From an uncultured Alloprevotella sp. (lineage in GTDB: Bacteria; Bacteroidota; Bacteroidia; Bacteroidales; Bacteroidaceae), in contig CALUOQ010000020.1 of NCBI GenBank assembly GCA_944322325.1, positions 1-34,010 on the forward strand: a DNA stretch of 34,010 nt. Direction: 5' to 3'. How positions within the stretch are numbered: position 1 is the first letter of the stretch; every line of letters starts with the position of its first letter. The position numbers and the translations under genes are program-made. Shown here in pieces: positions 8,290-16,840 of the stretch. The notes under the pieces were generated by a model that had not been told where the DNA came from, made no database searches, and worked only from the letters and a program-made list of their open reading frames with translations.

Positions 8290-9449
8290 CAGGGCACGTA
8301 TTTGGCAGTAAGCAACGCGCGCTTCAACCGGCGCAAAATCACAAGCGGCAGCAATACAAAGGCCGCCAGCCCCACGAGATGCGGCCAGATGTCGGCCGCG
8401 CCATAACCGTTGAGGGCGAAGTTCACATAGAGCAGGAAATAATGACGCAAGGGGAACAGGTAGCTCAGACCCTGGAGCACGGGATGCATGGCCATAACGG
8501 GAAATGACATGCCCGATATACTGAACGAAATGACTCCCCAGAGCGAGGCAAAACTCAGCCCCAGACGCAGCGTGGGCAGTACGCCGAACATGAAGACTCC
8601 CATGCCCTGTGCCGCCACGACGCCCAGCAGCGAAACGCCCAGCATGACGGGCAGGCCGCAGTGGCACGGAAAACGTAGCCAGCCGTACATCACCACGTCA
8701 ATCAGCGCCCACACCAGGAAAAACACGGCCGTCTGCGGCAGGAGCTTGCCCGTCAGCGCCACGGGAAGCGAGCCACGGGCCAGACTCAGCCACTGGCGCG
8801 ATGTCTGTTCCTTGATTTCGATGCCGAGGGAGTGCACCGTAATCATGAAGATAAAGAGCATCAACACACCGGGCAGCAGGGTGTTGTTCAGGTACACCGA
8901 GTAATTGAGCCAAGGGTTGCCGAGCGGATGCGTGTCGATGACGATGGGCTGCAGCAGGGCCATGGCCTGACGCTCGGTGGCACCGCGGGCCAGCATCACC
9001 TGCTGCATGGCGGCGCCGGAGGCCAGTTCGGACATGGTCTTCATGTCGCGAAACAGGAGCGAACCGGCTATCAGGTACGAGTAGTTCATATAAAAGGAGA
9101 CGCGAGCCTGCTCCTGACGTTGCAGGGTGCGCGTCGTGCCCTCGGGAATGTAGTAGAAACCGTAAATTTCGCCGCGCTGCATGGCACGCCGTGCCTCGGT
9201 GACGGTCGGGAAGCAAGCCACGATGTCCGTCTGCTGGAAGGCGTCGAGATTACGGGCCAGCTGGCGCGAAGTGGCCGTGGCGTCGTCGTCCACCAAGCCC
9301 AGCGGAAGGTCGTCGGGCAACCCCGACGCCATGAGCGTCAGGAAGAACACGAGACACAGCAGCGGCGCTCCGATCATACAGAACCAGTAGAGCGGCCGAC
9401 GAGCAAAGCGCTGGCATTCGCGGCGGGCAACGGCAAGCAGAGGAGCCAT
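8289..9449 (-). CDS. ABC-2 type permease (first of two)
   Basis: A 386-residue membrane protein. A single N-terminal helix (about 20-41), an extracytoplasmic domain (about 45-195) and a cluster of five to six helices (about 200-375) match the ABC-2 export permease fold. It is homologous in layout to the following permease, and both have a similar N-terminal region (GLVDDD or AVVDDS after the first helix). The adaptor gene ends 3 bp upstream and the second permease overlaps by one base, so it sits inside one operon with outer membrane factor, adaptor and second permease. Together these would span the envelope for drug, lipid or polysaccharide export. The energy source is not encoded here. Confidence 0.88.
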   Translation of the reverse strand: MAPLLAVARRECQRFARRPLYWFCMIGAPLLCLVFFLTLMASGLPDDLPLGLVDDDATATSRQLARNLDAFQQTDIVACFPTVTEARRAMQRGEIYGFYYIPEGTTRTLQRQEQARVSFYMNYSYLIAGSLLFRDMKTMSELASGAAMQQVMLARGATERQAMALLQPIVIDTHPLGNPWLNYSVYLNNTLLPGVLMLFIFMITVHSLGIEIKEQTSRQWLSLARGSLPVALTGKLLPQTAVFFLVWALIDVVMYGWLRFPCHCGLPVMLGVSLLGVVAAQGMGVFMFGVLPTLRLGLSFASLWGVISFSISGMSFPVMAMHPVLQGLSYLFPLRHYFLLYVNFALNGYGAADIWPHLVGLAAFVLLPLVILRRLKRALLTAKYVP

Positions 9450-9452
9450 GCG

Positions 9453-10445
9453 TCAGGGGTTATAAAGGACCGTCATGCCGGGACGAAGCCCCTCGACGGG
9501 TTTCACGGGGGCGGCCTTGACTTCAAATGTCTTCATGTCGTATTGGCCGGTGGCTTTGGTCGCTTTCCACGTGGCGTAGCTGCCCAAGTCCTTCAGGGCG
9601 TAAACACGCAGCGTGACCTTGCGGTCGTCGAGTGCCGGCACGGTGGCCTCCACCGTTTGCCCGACAGCAAAGCCGGCCAAGCGGTCCTCGCGCACGTTGA
9701 AGCTGACCCACATATCGTCCATTATGGCCACGTTCATGATGGGAGCACCCGTACCGACGAGCTCGCCCACCTGCGGAAATATCTCGGTCACTTCGCCGTC
9801 GGCCAAGGCGACAAGGACCGTCTCGCCTACGTACGAGGCGACCTCCGCCACGGCACCCTGCGCACGGGCTACGACGGCGGCTGCGGCCTCCTTGTCTTCG
9901 CGTTCGGCCCCGTTGCGCGCCATGTCGTACTGCGCGCGGGCGGCCCGCTCCGTCGCCATGGCGGCGTCGCGCTGGGCCGTGACTTCGTCGAGCTTCTGCG
10001 CCGTCATCACGCCCTGGTCATACAGGTTTTTCACTCGCTGATACGACTTTTCGGCGATGGCCGCGCCGGCCTTGGCTTTCTGCCACATTTCGTAGGCGGC
10101 CTGCTTCTGTTCCTCGCGTGCCCCTTTGTCGGCCTTGCGTTGCTGCGCCTGAGCGGCGGCCTCGGCGGCCCGGGCCTGCTCGAACTTGGCTGCCACGTCG
10201 GGAGCTTCGAGCAAGGCGAGCGTATCGCCGGCCCTGACGTGGTCACCTTCGCGACAATAATAGCGCAGGATGCGGCCGGGCACCTTGCTGGCCACGCGGT
10301 ATTCCGTCACGTCGGCCTGGCCTTGCACCGTATCGGTCTGAGGGCGGAAAGCGAAGTAGCTGGCCAAGGCAACCACGCCGACCACACCGATAAGGACAAG
10401 GAGGGTCGGAAGTATCTTCACGTTGTTTTCGTCATGCTTACTCAT
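9453..10445 (-). CDS. HlyD-family periplasmic adaptor (membrane fusion protein)
   Basis: A 330-residue protein starting at the ATG at 10445 (MSKHDENN), preferred over an upstream start because it places the membrane helix (about 11-33) near the N-terminus. The order is: membrane anchor, first half of the biotinyl-lipoyl-like domain (about 44-82, VPGRILRYYCREGDHVRAGDTL), a long alpha-helical hairpin rich in Ala, Gln and Lys (about 83-205), the second lipoyl half (about 206-235), and a beta-barrel domain (to 330, ending RPGMTVLYNP). It links the inner membrane permeases to the outer membrane channel. It lies 40 bp after the TolC-type gene and 3 bp before the first permease. Confidence 0.92.
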   Translation of the reverse strand: MSKHDENNVKILPTLLVLIGVVGVVALASYFAFRPQTDTVQGQADVTEYRVASKVPGRILRYYCREGDHVRAGDTLALLEAPDVAAKFEQARAAEAAAQAQQRKADKGAREEQKQAAYEMWQKAKAGAAIAEKSYQRVKNLYDQGVMTAQKLDEVTAQRDAAMATERAARAQYDMARNGAEREDKEAAAAVVARAQGAVAEVASYVGETVLVALADGEVTEIFPQVGELVGTGAPIMNVAIMDDMWVSFNVREDRLAGFAVGQTVEATVPALDDRKVTLRVYALKDLGSYATWKATKATGQYDMKTFEVKAAPVKPVEGLRPGMTVLYNP

Positions 10446-10485
10446 TGTTATGCGGATTTGAGGGTTCGTATTTCTGTGCGCCGGT

Positions 10486-11931
10486 TTAGCGGAGCGTTCC
10501 AAGGGCCTTGTGCAGGCAGGCGTCGGCCAGCTTCACGTCGATGCGGGCGTCGACCACTTCGGTCTGTGCCTGCAACCATGCTGTCGTGGCGGCCAGCAAG
10601 TCGCTCGTCGTCACGACGCCCTCCTTGAAACCGGCCGTGGCCGTGTGGAGGTTTTCTTCTGCTTTCTCGCGATTCTTCAGGGTGAGCCGGAGGCGTTTGG
10701 CGGCCTCCTGCGTCTGAAAGGCGGTCTGGTTGACCTGGAGGGCTATTTTCTCGCGGGCATCCTCGAGGCCGTAGCGCGCCACTTCAGCGTCGGCCTTGGC
10801 CGAACGTATTTTGTAACGGTGCTCGCCCCACGTCCAGATGGGCACGTTGAGCATCACGCCCACCGACCATGTGCCGCGCAGCTTGTTCTCGAAACCGTTG
10901 GACAGACTGGGCGTCGTCGCCAAGTAACCGCCCATCAGGGCCAGCTGCGGCAAAGCGGCCGAACGCGCCACGCGTACCTTTTCGTCGTAGATGCCGACAG
11001 CCGTCTCAAGCTGCACCAGCTCGGGCCGGCGGGCATAGGCGGTCAGCGTGTCGGCCGCAGCAGGTGCGGGCAAGTCGTCCAGCCCCACGTCGGAGAGCCG
11101 TGGCCGGCTGTCGAGCGGCAAGCCGCACAGCTGGCAGAGCAACATCGACGCCAGACTGAGCCCGTTGTCCACGCGGGTAAGGAGCATTTCTGCCTCGTTG
11201 AGCTTGACACTTACGGTCAGGGCGTTGGCTTTCGTCGCCACGCCCTCGGCCACCATTTTCTGCATGTCGCTGTCAATGCGTGTCAGCAGGGAGAGATTCT
11301 GTTCGGCGAGTTTCTTTTTCTCAGTCAGCGATACCACTTGCCAATAAGCCTGATCGACACTTAGGACGACCTCCTGCTCGTCAGCGCGTAACTGCTGGCC
11401 GGCCACAGCCTCGGCATAGTGGGCAATGCGGTTGTAGGCGCGTATCTTACCGCCCATGTAGAGGGGTTGCGTCAGGCTGACGTTGCCGACAAAGAGGTTG
11501 CGCGTGTCGGTGCGCAGGGCGTCGACGAGCTGCTGCCCGGCCTGGTCGAGCACGGGGGCCAGCCCCGTGCCGAGCGACTGCACCAACGGGGCGAGGTCGG
11601 GCATCTGCTGGACAATCTGGCCGGCGGCTTGCTGCAAGGCGCCGGCGGCATTCGTGCCCAAGGAGCTGAGCCGGCTCTTCTGGTCGTCGCTCAGGAGCGA
11701 GATTTCGTCGCCCGTGCGCATATAGCCCGCCGTGAGCGCGACCTTGGGCAGGTAAGCGGTGTGTGCGGCCTTGCGGTCGTACTGACTTTTCTGTATGCGG
11801 GCCCGGCTGGCCAGCAGACTTTTGTTGTTGCGCAGGGCCATGGCCCGACAGCTGTCAAGCGTAAGCGTCGTCTGCGCCGTACCGCTGAGTGTCAGCGTAA
11901 AGAGGAACAATATCAAATAAATCTTCTTCAT
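10486..11931 (-). CDS. TolC-family outer membrane efflux protein
   Basis: A 481-residue protein with a signal peptide (about 1-19, ending SGTAQ). It has two repeated halves typical of outer membrane factors: helix and beta-strand (24-70, 145-260) and again (295-480), with the characteristic strand segments LFVGNVSLTQPLY and WSVGVMLNVPIW. Between about 80 and 143 is a Gln/Leu/Ala-rich stretch with the IVQQM and LDQAGQQLV helices, which looks longer than in standard members. It forms the outer membrane exit duct. It is the first gene of the four-gene operon and has a good promoter at 11980-12010. Confidence 0.92.
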   Translation of the reverse strand: MKKIYLILFLFTLTLSGTAQTTLTLDSCRAMALRNNKSLLASRARIQKSQYDRKAAHTAYLPKVALTAGYMRTGDEISLLSDDQKSRLSSLGTNAAGALQQAAGQIVQQMPDLAPLVQSLGTGLAPVLDQAGQQLVDALRTDTRNLFVGNVSLTQPLYMGGKIRAYNRIAHYAEAVAGQQLRADEQEVVLSVDQAYWQVVSLTEKKKLAEQNLSLLTRIDSDMQKMVAEGVATKANALTVSVKLNEAEMLLTRVDNGLSLASMLLCQLCGLPLDSRPRLSDVGLDDLPAPAAADTLTAYARRPELVQLETAVGIYDEKVRVARSAALPQLALMGGYLATTPSLSNGFENKLRGTWSVGVMLNVPIWTWGEHRYKIRSAKADAEVARYGLEDAREKIALQVNQTAFQTQEAAKRLRLTLKNREKAEENLHTATAGFKEGVVTTSDLLAATTAWLQAQTEVVDARIDVKLADACLHKALGTLR

Positions 11932-11979
11932 TTCGGTCGGTGTACCGGGATTTAGGGCCGGCTCACGCGTTCATACGGG

Positions 11980-12010
11980 CAAAGATAGGTGGTTTTTACA
12001 CACCGCGCAA
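11980..12010 (-). promoter_or_regulatory. Promoter of the TolC/HlyD/permease operon
   Basis: On the minus strand, TTG (12010-12008), 20 bp, then TATCTTTG (11987-11980), which fits the Bacteroidota -33/-7 consensus. It lies about 50 bp upstream of the first gene of the operon. Confidence 0.8.
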
Positions 12011-12066
12011 CGCAAAAACGACATTTTGCCCAAAAAGTCAGAAATAGTTACAAACGATTGCGGCGC

Positions 12067-14265
12067 TCAAAACGGCAGACCGAGGTTTATATAGAGCGAA
12101 ACGCTGTGCCCCGGGTTGAAATAATTGAGGGTGGCCTCAAGCGGTCCGAAGAAGCTGTCGTAACCATAAGTGAGGCTCACGCCGACCAGCTGACGCCGCC
12201 GCAGGAGCGCATTGAGCTCGTCGGCACTCACGCCGTAGCTCGCGGCCCCCGTGACGTAGTGGTGCCCGCCGATGCGCTGGCGCAGCTTCAGCCCGAAGGT
12301 GCCGAAGTAACGGTCGGCCTGCTCGACGGTGCTCAGCCCGTTGAAGGCGATTTGCTGATCGAGGTAACGGCCGTTCAGGGCGCTGCCGTACACATTATTA
12401 TATATAAAGGGTGCCGAGGGACCTATCAGCGCGCGGGCGGCCAAGGTCGGTTCGAGCACAAGGCGGGAATTAAGGGGGATGCACACGGTCAGCGAGCCGT
12501 CGGCCGCAGCAAAGGGCGTACCGCCCTCGTAGCCGAAGAAATTGTCCGTATGGAGCGTGAAACCCAGACTGGCGCGGCTTCCGCGCATGGGATAATAAGC
12601 CCGGTCGAACGAGTCGTAGCTGAAACGAGCAAAGTAATTAATGAACAGGGGATCGCGCTCGACGTCGAGGGGTTCGGACGTCCCCGAAAGGAACTCGCTG
12701 ACGTGGTAGTAGTCTAGGTGGGCGCCGACGGCGTAACGTATGTTGCGGAACCAGGCGTCCGAAAGCTCGAACTCGAAGCGATGGTGGGCAAAGACGGTGT
12801 TGTAGACGCGACGGCCGTTGCGGTCGACGTCGACATCGTTGTGCAGGAAACTGTAGTTGAGCCCCACGTGGCGCAGGGGAGTAGGCGAAGTCTCGAATCC
12901 GACGTAGGCACCGTAGCGCTTGCCCAGCCGGAGTGTGACGTCGAGCAGCGAAGGAATGCGGGTGTCGAAGTGCCACGCTCCGTTGACCAGCATCGTGGCA
13001 ATCTCGTCCGAGTCGAAACGCACGCCGAGGTTTGCCGTCTGCTCATATCGTTCCTCGGCCTGGAAGTGCAGTTCGTTGCCTTCCGCCGTCTGGCGGATCT
13101 GGTAGGTGACGTTGGAATAAATACTCGCCGTGCGCAACAGCGACTGAGCCAGCTCGATTTGCGCCAGACTGGCTTCCTCGCCCTCGCGCAGCTTACACTT
13201 GCGGCAGACCATGCGGGCGTCGCCCTCCTTGATGTCGGTAAACGAAATGCGGGCTACGCGGATGCGGCTCGTCGGTGTGAGCGAGGCAAACGGAGGCCGC
13301 GGCGGCGTCACGGAGTCGGGCGCCATGCCGAGCCGGGCCTTAAGGGCGAAAAGACTGTCGAGCTGTGCGCCGGCGGCCACCTCGCCGCGGGAGATGAGGG
13401 TGTCGATGGCCGCAAGGTTGAAGCTGGCCGTGCCGAAACCGGCCGTCGGGATGCGGATGAGCACGTCGGTTGCGGCCACGTTTTCCTCGTACTTGGTACG
13501 CGTGGCGATGCCGACGGCCTGATTGAGTATTTCGGGCAGGGTGGTCAGCGTTTCGGCCGCCTTGGCTGTGTCGCTCTGCACGGTAACGCCGATAACAATG
13601 TCGGCCCCCATGCGGCGGGCCACGTCGACGGGATAGTTGTTGCACAGTCCGCCGTCGACGAGCACCATGCCGTCCAGCCTGACGGGGGTGAACACGCCGG
13701 GAATGGCCATACTGGCCCGCATGGCCGTGAAGAGTTGGCCGCTGCGGAACACGTGCTCACGCCCGGTGGTGATGTCGGCCGCTACGCAGGCAAAACGTGT
13801 CGGCAGGCTGTCAAAACTCAGCGAGTCCTGGTAGCCGACGGTCAGGGTGGCAAAGAGTTCGGCCAGGTTCTGCCCACTGATCATGCCCCCGAGCGACGAT
13901 TCGCGCAGGTTGCGCTTCAACGGCACCGACACGATGTATCGCGACGAGCGCGCCCGGTCGTCGATGGCCTGCGCCTGTCGGTCCACCTTGTCCGACAGGA
14001 GGGTTTTCCAGTCCTGACAGCGCACCATGCTGTCGAGCTGACCGGGCGAATAACCGATGGAGTAGAGGCCGCCGATAAGGGCGCCCATACTCGTGCCCAC
14101 CACGATGTCCACGGGCAGGCCGGCCTGCTCGATGACCTTGAGCGCCCCGATGTGGCCCATGCCCTTGGCGCCTCCGCCGCTCAGCACCACGGCCACGCGC
14201 TGGCGCGCGGCAACAGGCGCCAGAAGCAGCAGGACGAGCAACAGGGAGAACAGGCGGCGGGTCAT
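12067..14265 (-). CDS. Patatin-like phospholipase with outer-membrane beta-barrel domain
   Basis: A 732-residue protein with a signal peptide (about 1-20). The patatin domain (about 22-310) has the oxyanion-loop motif SGGGAKGMGH (29-38), the nucleophile elbow GTSMG with S59, and the second catalytic residue in DGG with D204. A POTRA-like segment (about 335-405) and a C-terminal 16-strand-type beta-barrel of the BamA/surface-antigen family follow, ending in the outer-membrane signature Phe (YINLGLPF). Related proteins such as PlpD are patatins joined to an outer-membrane barrel, and they hydrolyse phospholipids. It lies 24 bp after tex and is probably cotranscribed with it. Confidence 0.93.
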   Translation of the reverse strand: MTRRLFSLLLVLLLLAPVAARQRVAVVLSGGGAKGMGHIGALKVIEQAGLPVDIVVGTSMGALIGGLYSIGYSPGQLDSMVRCQDWKTLLSDKVDRQAQAIDDRARSSRYIVSVPLKRNLRESSLGGMISGQNLAELFATLTVGYQDSLSFDSLPTRFACVAADITTGREHVFRSGQLFTAMRASMAIPGVFTPVRLDGMVLVDGGLCNNYPVDVARRMGADIVIGVTVQSDTAKAAETLTTLPEILNQAVGIATRTKYEENVAATDVLIRIPTAGFGTASFNLAAIDTLISRGEVAAGAQLDSLFALKARLGMAPDSVTPPRPPFASLTPTSRIRVARISFTDIKEGDARMVCRKCKLREGEEASLAQIELAQSLLRTASIYSNVTYQIRQTAEGNELHFQAEERYEQTANLGVRFDSDEIATMLVNGAWHFDTRIPSLLDVTLRLGKRYGAYVGFETSPTPLRHVGLNYSFLHNDVDVDRNGRRVYNTVFAHHRFEFELSDAWFRNIRYAVGAHLDYYHVSEFLSGTSEPLDVERDPLFINYFARFSYDSFDRAYYPMRGSRASLGFTLHTDNFFGYEGGTPFAAADGSLTVCIPLNSRLVLEPTLAARALIGPSAPFIYNNVYGSALNGRYLDQQIAFNGLSTVEQADRYFGTFGLKLRQRIGGHHYVTGAASYGVSADELNALLRRRQLVGVSLTYGYDSFFGPLEATLNYFNPGHSVSLYINLGLPF

Positions 14266-14289
14266 GGGAAGCGGACGGTTTGACGACGG

Positions 14290-16425
14290 TTACGATTGTG
14301 GTGAGAGGCCACGCATCGACAGGCTGATGCGGCCGCGCTCGCGGTCGACGTCGAGCACGCGGACGCGCACCCGACCGTGCAGGCGCACCACGTCGGCGGG
14401 GTGGCTGACGTAGCGGTCGGCCATCTGCGAAACGTGGACCAGCCCCTTCACCTTGACGCCGAGGTCCACGAAGCAACCGAAGTCCGTGATGTTCGTCACG
14501 ACGCCCGTCAGCTCCATGCCGGGCTGTACGTCGTCAAGCGTGCGGAGCGCGTCGTCGAAGGCAAAGGCCTCGGCGCGTCCGCGGGGGTCGCGGCCGGGCT
14601 TGTCGAGCTCGGCCATGATGTCGGTCAGGGTGGGCAGGCCCACGGTGGCGGTGACGTAGCGGCTGAGGTCGACAGCCTGTCGGCGCTCGCGGCTGGCGAT
14701 GAGCTCGGCCACGCTGAGGCCGGCGTCGGCCGCCATGCGCTCCACGACGGGATAGCTCTCAGGATGGACAGCCGTATTGTCGAGCGGATTGCGCGCCCCA
14801 CGGATACGCAGGAAGCCGGCGCACTGCTCGTAGGCCTTCGGCCCCAGACGCGGCACACGCAGCAGGGCGCGCCGCTCCTGAAAGGGACCGTGGGCGGCAC
14901 GGTAGTCCACGACGGCACGGGCCAAGGCGGGGCCCAGTCCGGAGACGTAGGCAAGCAGGTGGGCACTGGCCGTGTTGAGGTCCACGCCGACGGCATTGAC
15001 GCAGTGCTCGACGACGCGGTCGAGCGAGGCTTTGAGGCGGCGCTGGTCCACGTCGTGCTGGTACTGCCCCACGCCGATGGACTTCGGGTCTATCTTGACC
15101 AGCTCGGCCAAGGGGTCCATCAGCCGGCGCGCAATGCTGACGGCACCGCGCACCGTGACGTCGTAGTCGGGAAACTCCTCGCGCGCCGTGGCCGACGCCG
15201 AGTAGACGGATGCACCGTCCTCGCTGACCACAAAGAGGTCCACCGCGCCGAGCGCCGGCAGCGAGCGGAGCCAGTCTTCGGTCTCGCGCCCGGCGGTGCC
15301 GTTGCCCACGGCGATAGCCTCCACGCCGTACTGCTCCACGAGGCGGCAGACCTTGCGCCCGGCCTCGTCGCGCCGGGCGTGCGGCGGATGGGGATAGAGG
15401 GTCTCGTTGTGCAGCAAATTGCCCTGAGCGTCGAGGCAGACGACCTTGCATCCGGTCCGGAATCCCGGGTCGATGCCCATGACGCGGCGCTCGCCCAGCG
15501 GCGGTGCGAGGAGCAACTGGCTCAGGTTCTCGCTGAAGACACGAATGGCCTCGTCGTCGGCCCGTTCCTTGCTCTCGGCGGCCACTTCGGTCTCAATCGA
15601 CGGACGCAGCAGGCGCTTGTAGGCGTCCGCCACGGCCTGGTCCACCTGACGGGCCGCCGGGCCCTGTCCGCGGACGAATTGCCGCCTGAGGCGCTCGGTC
15701 AGTCCGGTGTCGTCGGCCGGCTGGATGGCCACGCGCAGGAAGCCCTCGGCTTCGCCGCGCCGCATGGCCAGCAAACGGTGGGACGAACAGCGGCGCAGGG
15801 GCTCGCTGAAGTCGAAATAGTCCTTGTACTTGGCGGCTTCGGCCTCGCGGCCTTTGACCACGTGCGACGTCACGACGGCCGAGCGGGCAAAGCCGCCGCG
15901 CACGGTCTGGCGGGCGCGCTCGTCCTCACTCACCCGTTCGGCAATGATGTCGCGCGCACCCTGCAAGGCGCTTTCGACGTCGGGCACTTCGCCCTTCACA
16001 AAGCGGCTGGCGTCCACGTCGCGCCGTCCGGCCATGAGCTGGTCAGCCAGCGGCTCAAGCCCGCGGCTGCGCGCCACGGCGGCACGGGTGCGGCGTCGCG
16101 GGCGGTAGGGCAGGTAGAGGTCCTCGAGCGCCGTGGCGTCGTAGCAGGCCTCGATGCGTCCGCGCAGGGCGTCGGTCAGCTGGCCCTGGGCCTCGATGGT
16201 CGCGAGGATGGTCTGCCGCCGCGCCTCGAGCTCCGACAGACGGTGCAGCTGCTCGGCGATGGCGGCGACGGCCACCTCGTCGAAGCCACCCGTGGCTTCC
16301 TTGCGGTAACGGCTGATAAAGGGTATCGTGGCGCCACCGTCGAGGAGTTTCACGGTGGCGGCCACGCCGCGCTCGGGTTTTCCCACCCGTTGCGCGATGA
16401 CAGGTATGAGTTTTTCTGTGTCCAT
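14290..16425 (-). CDS. tex: Tex-family S1 RNA-binding transcription accessory protein
   Basis: A 711-residue protein from the ATG at 16425 (MDTEKLIPV). An open frame continues upstream, but only because it runs through non-coding 21-bp repeats; it adds a low-complexity Tyr/Lys/Asp stretch with a seven-residue period. Domains in order: N-terminal helical Tex region (1 to about 310), YqgF/RNase H-like domain (about 313-430, MGIDPGFRTGCKVV), helix-hairpin-helix regions (about 480-560, DLNTASAHLLAYVSGLG), and a C-terminal S1 domain (about 636-705, GVVTNITDFGCFVDLG and GLVHVSQM). The length is a little under the usual 720-780. Tex binds RNA and affects transcription and ribosome-related processes. 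Gene order suggests a tex/patatin operon. Confidence 0.95.
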   Translation of the reverse strand: MDTEKLIPVIAQRVGKPERGVAATVKLLDGGATIPFISRYRKEATGGFDEVAVAAIAEQLHRLSELEARRQTILATIEAQGQLTDALRGRIEACYDATALEDLYLPYRPRRRTRAAVARSRGLEPLADQLMAGRRDVDASRFVKGEVPDVESALQGARDIIAERVSEDERARQTVRGGFARSAVVTSHVVKGREAEAAKYKDYFDFSEPLRRCSSHRLLAMRRGEAEGFLRVAIQPADDTGLTERLRRQFVRGQGPAARQVDQAVADAYKRLLRPSIETEVAAESKERADDEAIRVFSENLSQLLLAPPLGERRVMGIDPGFRTGCKVVCLDAQGNLLHNETLYPHPPHARRDEAGRKVCRLVEQYGVEAIAVGNGTAGRETEDWLRSLPALGAVDLFVVSEDGASVYSASATAREEFPDYDVTVRGAVSIARRLMDPLAELVKIDPKSIGVGQYQHDVDQRRLKASLDRVVEHCVNAVGVDLNTASAHLLAYVSGLGPALARAVVDYRAAHGPFQERRALLRVPRLGPKAYEQCAGFLRIRGARNPLDNTAVHPESYPVVERMAADAGLSVAELIASRERRQAVDLSRYVTATVGLPTLTDIMAELDKPGRDPRGRAEAFAFDDALRTLDDVQPGMELTGVVTNITDFGCFVDLGVKVKGLVHVSQMADRYVSHPADVVRLHGRVRVRVLDVDRERGRISLSMRGLSPQS

Positions 16426-16464
16426 AAACCTTACGGTGCTGCCCGGCAGGCCGCGCCTTGCGGG

Positions 16465-16472
16465 CAAAGATA
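16465..16472 (-). promoter_or_regulatory. Putative -7 element for tex
   Basis: TATCTTTG on the minus strand, 40 bp upstream of the tex ATG. No TTG was found at the expected -33 distance, so only half of the promoter signal is present. It supports the ATG at 16425 as the real start. Confidence 0.55.
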
Positions 16473-16611
16473 CGGAGAAACGGGCGAACGGGCGGAGTTT
16501 GCCCCGCCTTTTTGGCCCGTCACCCCGCGCAGGGGCACAAGAGGACGGCGGCGGCAAAGCCTCTGTGCAAGCCAACTGCAAATCACATAGCCGCGGACAA
16601 TGCCCATAAAA

Positions 16612-16716
16612 GCCATGCCCGTTTTTACAAGTGTAGTCCCAGGATTTTCTATCGTAGCGACAGAAATTTCTATCGTAGTACTTGTAAAAACTGTCGTAGT
16701 ACTTGTTTTTCGGTAG
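16612..16716 (+). repeat. 21-bp tandem array, locus C (5 units)
   Basis: Five 21-bp units start at 16612, 16633, 16654, 16675 and 16696. The middle ones read GTAGCGACAGAAATTTC... and GTAGTACTTGTAAAAAC..., each ending TATC or TGTC; the first is degenerate. It lies in the 415-bp gap between the divergent tex and triple-hydrolase genes, outside both promoters. The consensus is shared with loci A, B and D. Nothing else recognisable is in 16473-16806. Confidence 0.87.
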
Positions 16717-16806
16717 ACTACACTTATACAGAGAAGAGCTGGACATGAGAGCGAATAACGGCGTGATTTTCCGTCCGGACGAGGCGAGGGGTAATCATTT
16801 TATCCT

Positions 16807-16814
16807 TAAATTTG
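16807..16814 (+). promoter_or_regulatory. Putative -7 element for the triple-hydrolase gene
   Basis: TAAATTTG matches TAnnTTTG and lies 26 bp before the ATG at 16841. No convincing -33 TTG is seen. Confidence 0.5.
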
Positions 16815-16840
16815 TAGGCGAAACTCTATAATGAACCCCT

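Noticed and set aside
8290-8667. Upstream extension of the second permease
   Set aside because: It overlaps the first permease in another frame; the ATG at 8289 fits the TGATG overlap and the family start.
16592-16604. GCGGACAATGCCC shared by 16592-16604 and 28308-28320
   Set aside because: A 13-base match between two sites is expected by chance in a window of this size.
16426-16746. Open frame extending tex upstream by 107 codons
   Set aside because: The added part runs through the 21-bp array and gives a low-complexity Tyr/Lys/Asp sequence with a seven-residue period. Tex homologues start at the ATG at 16425.
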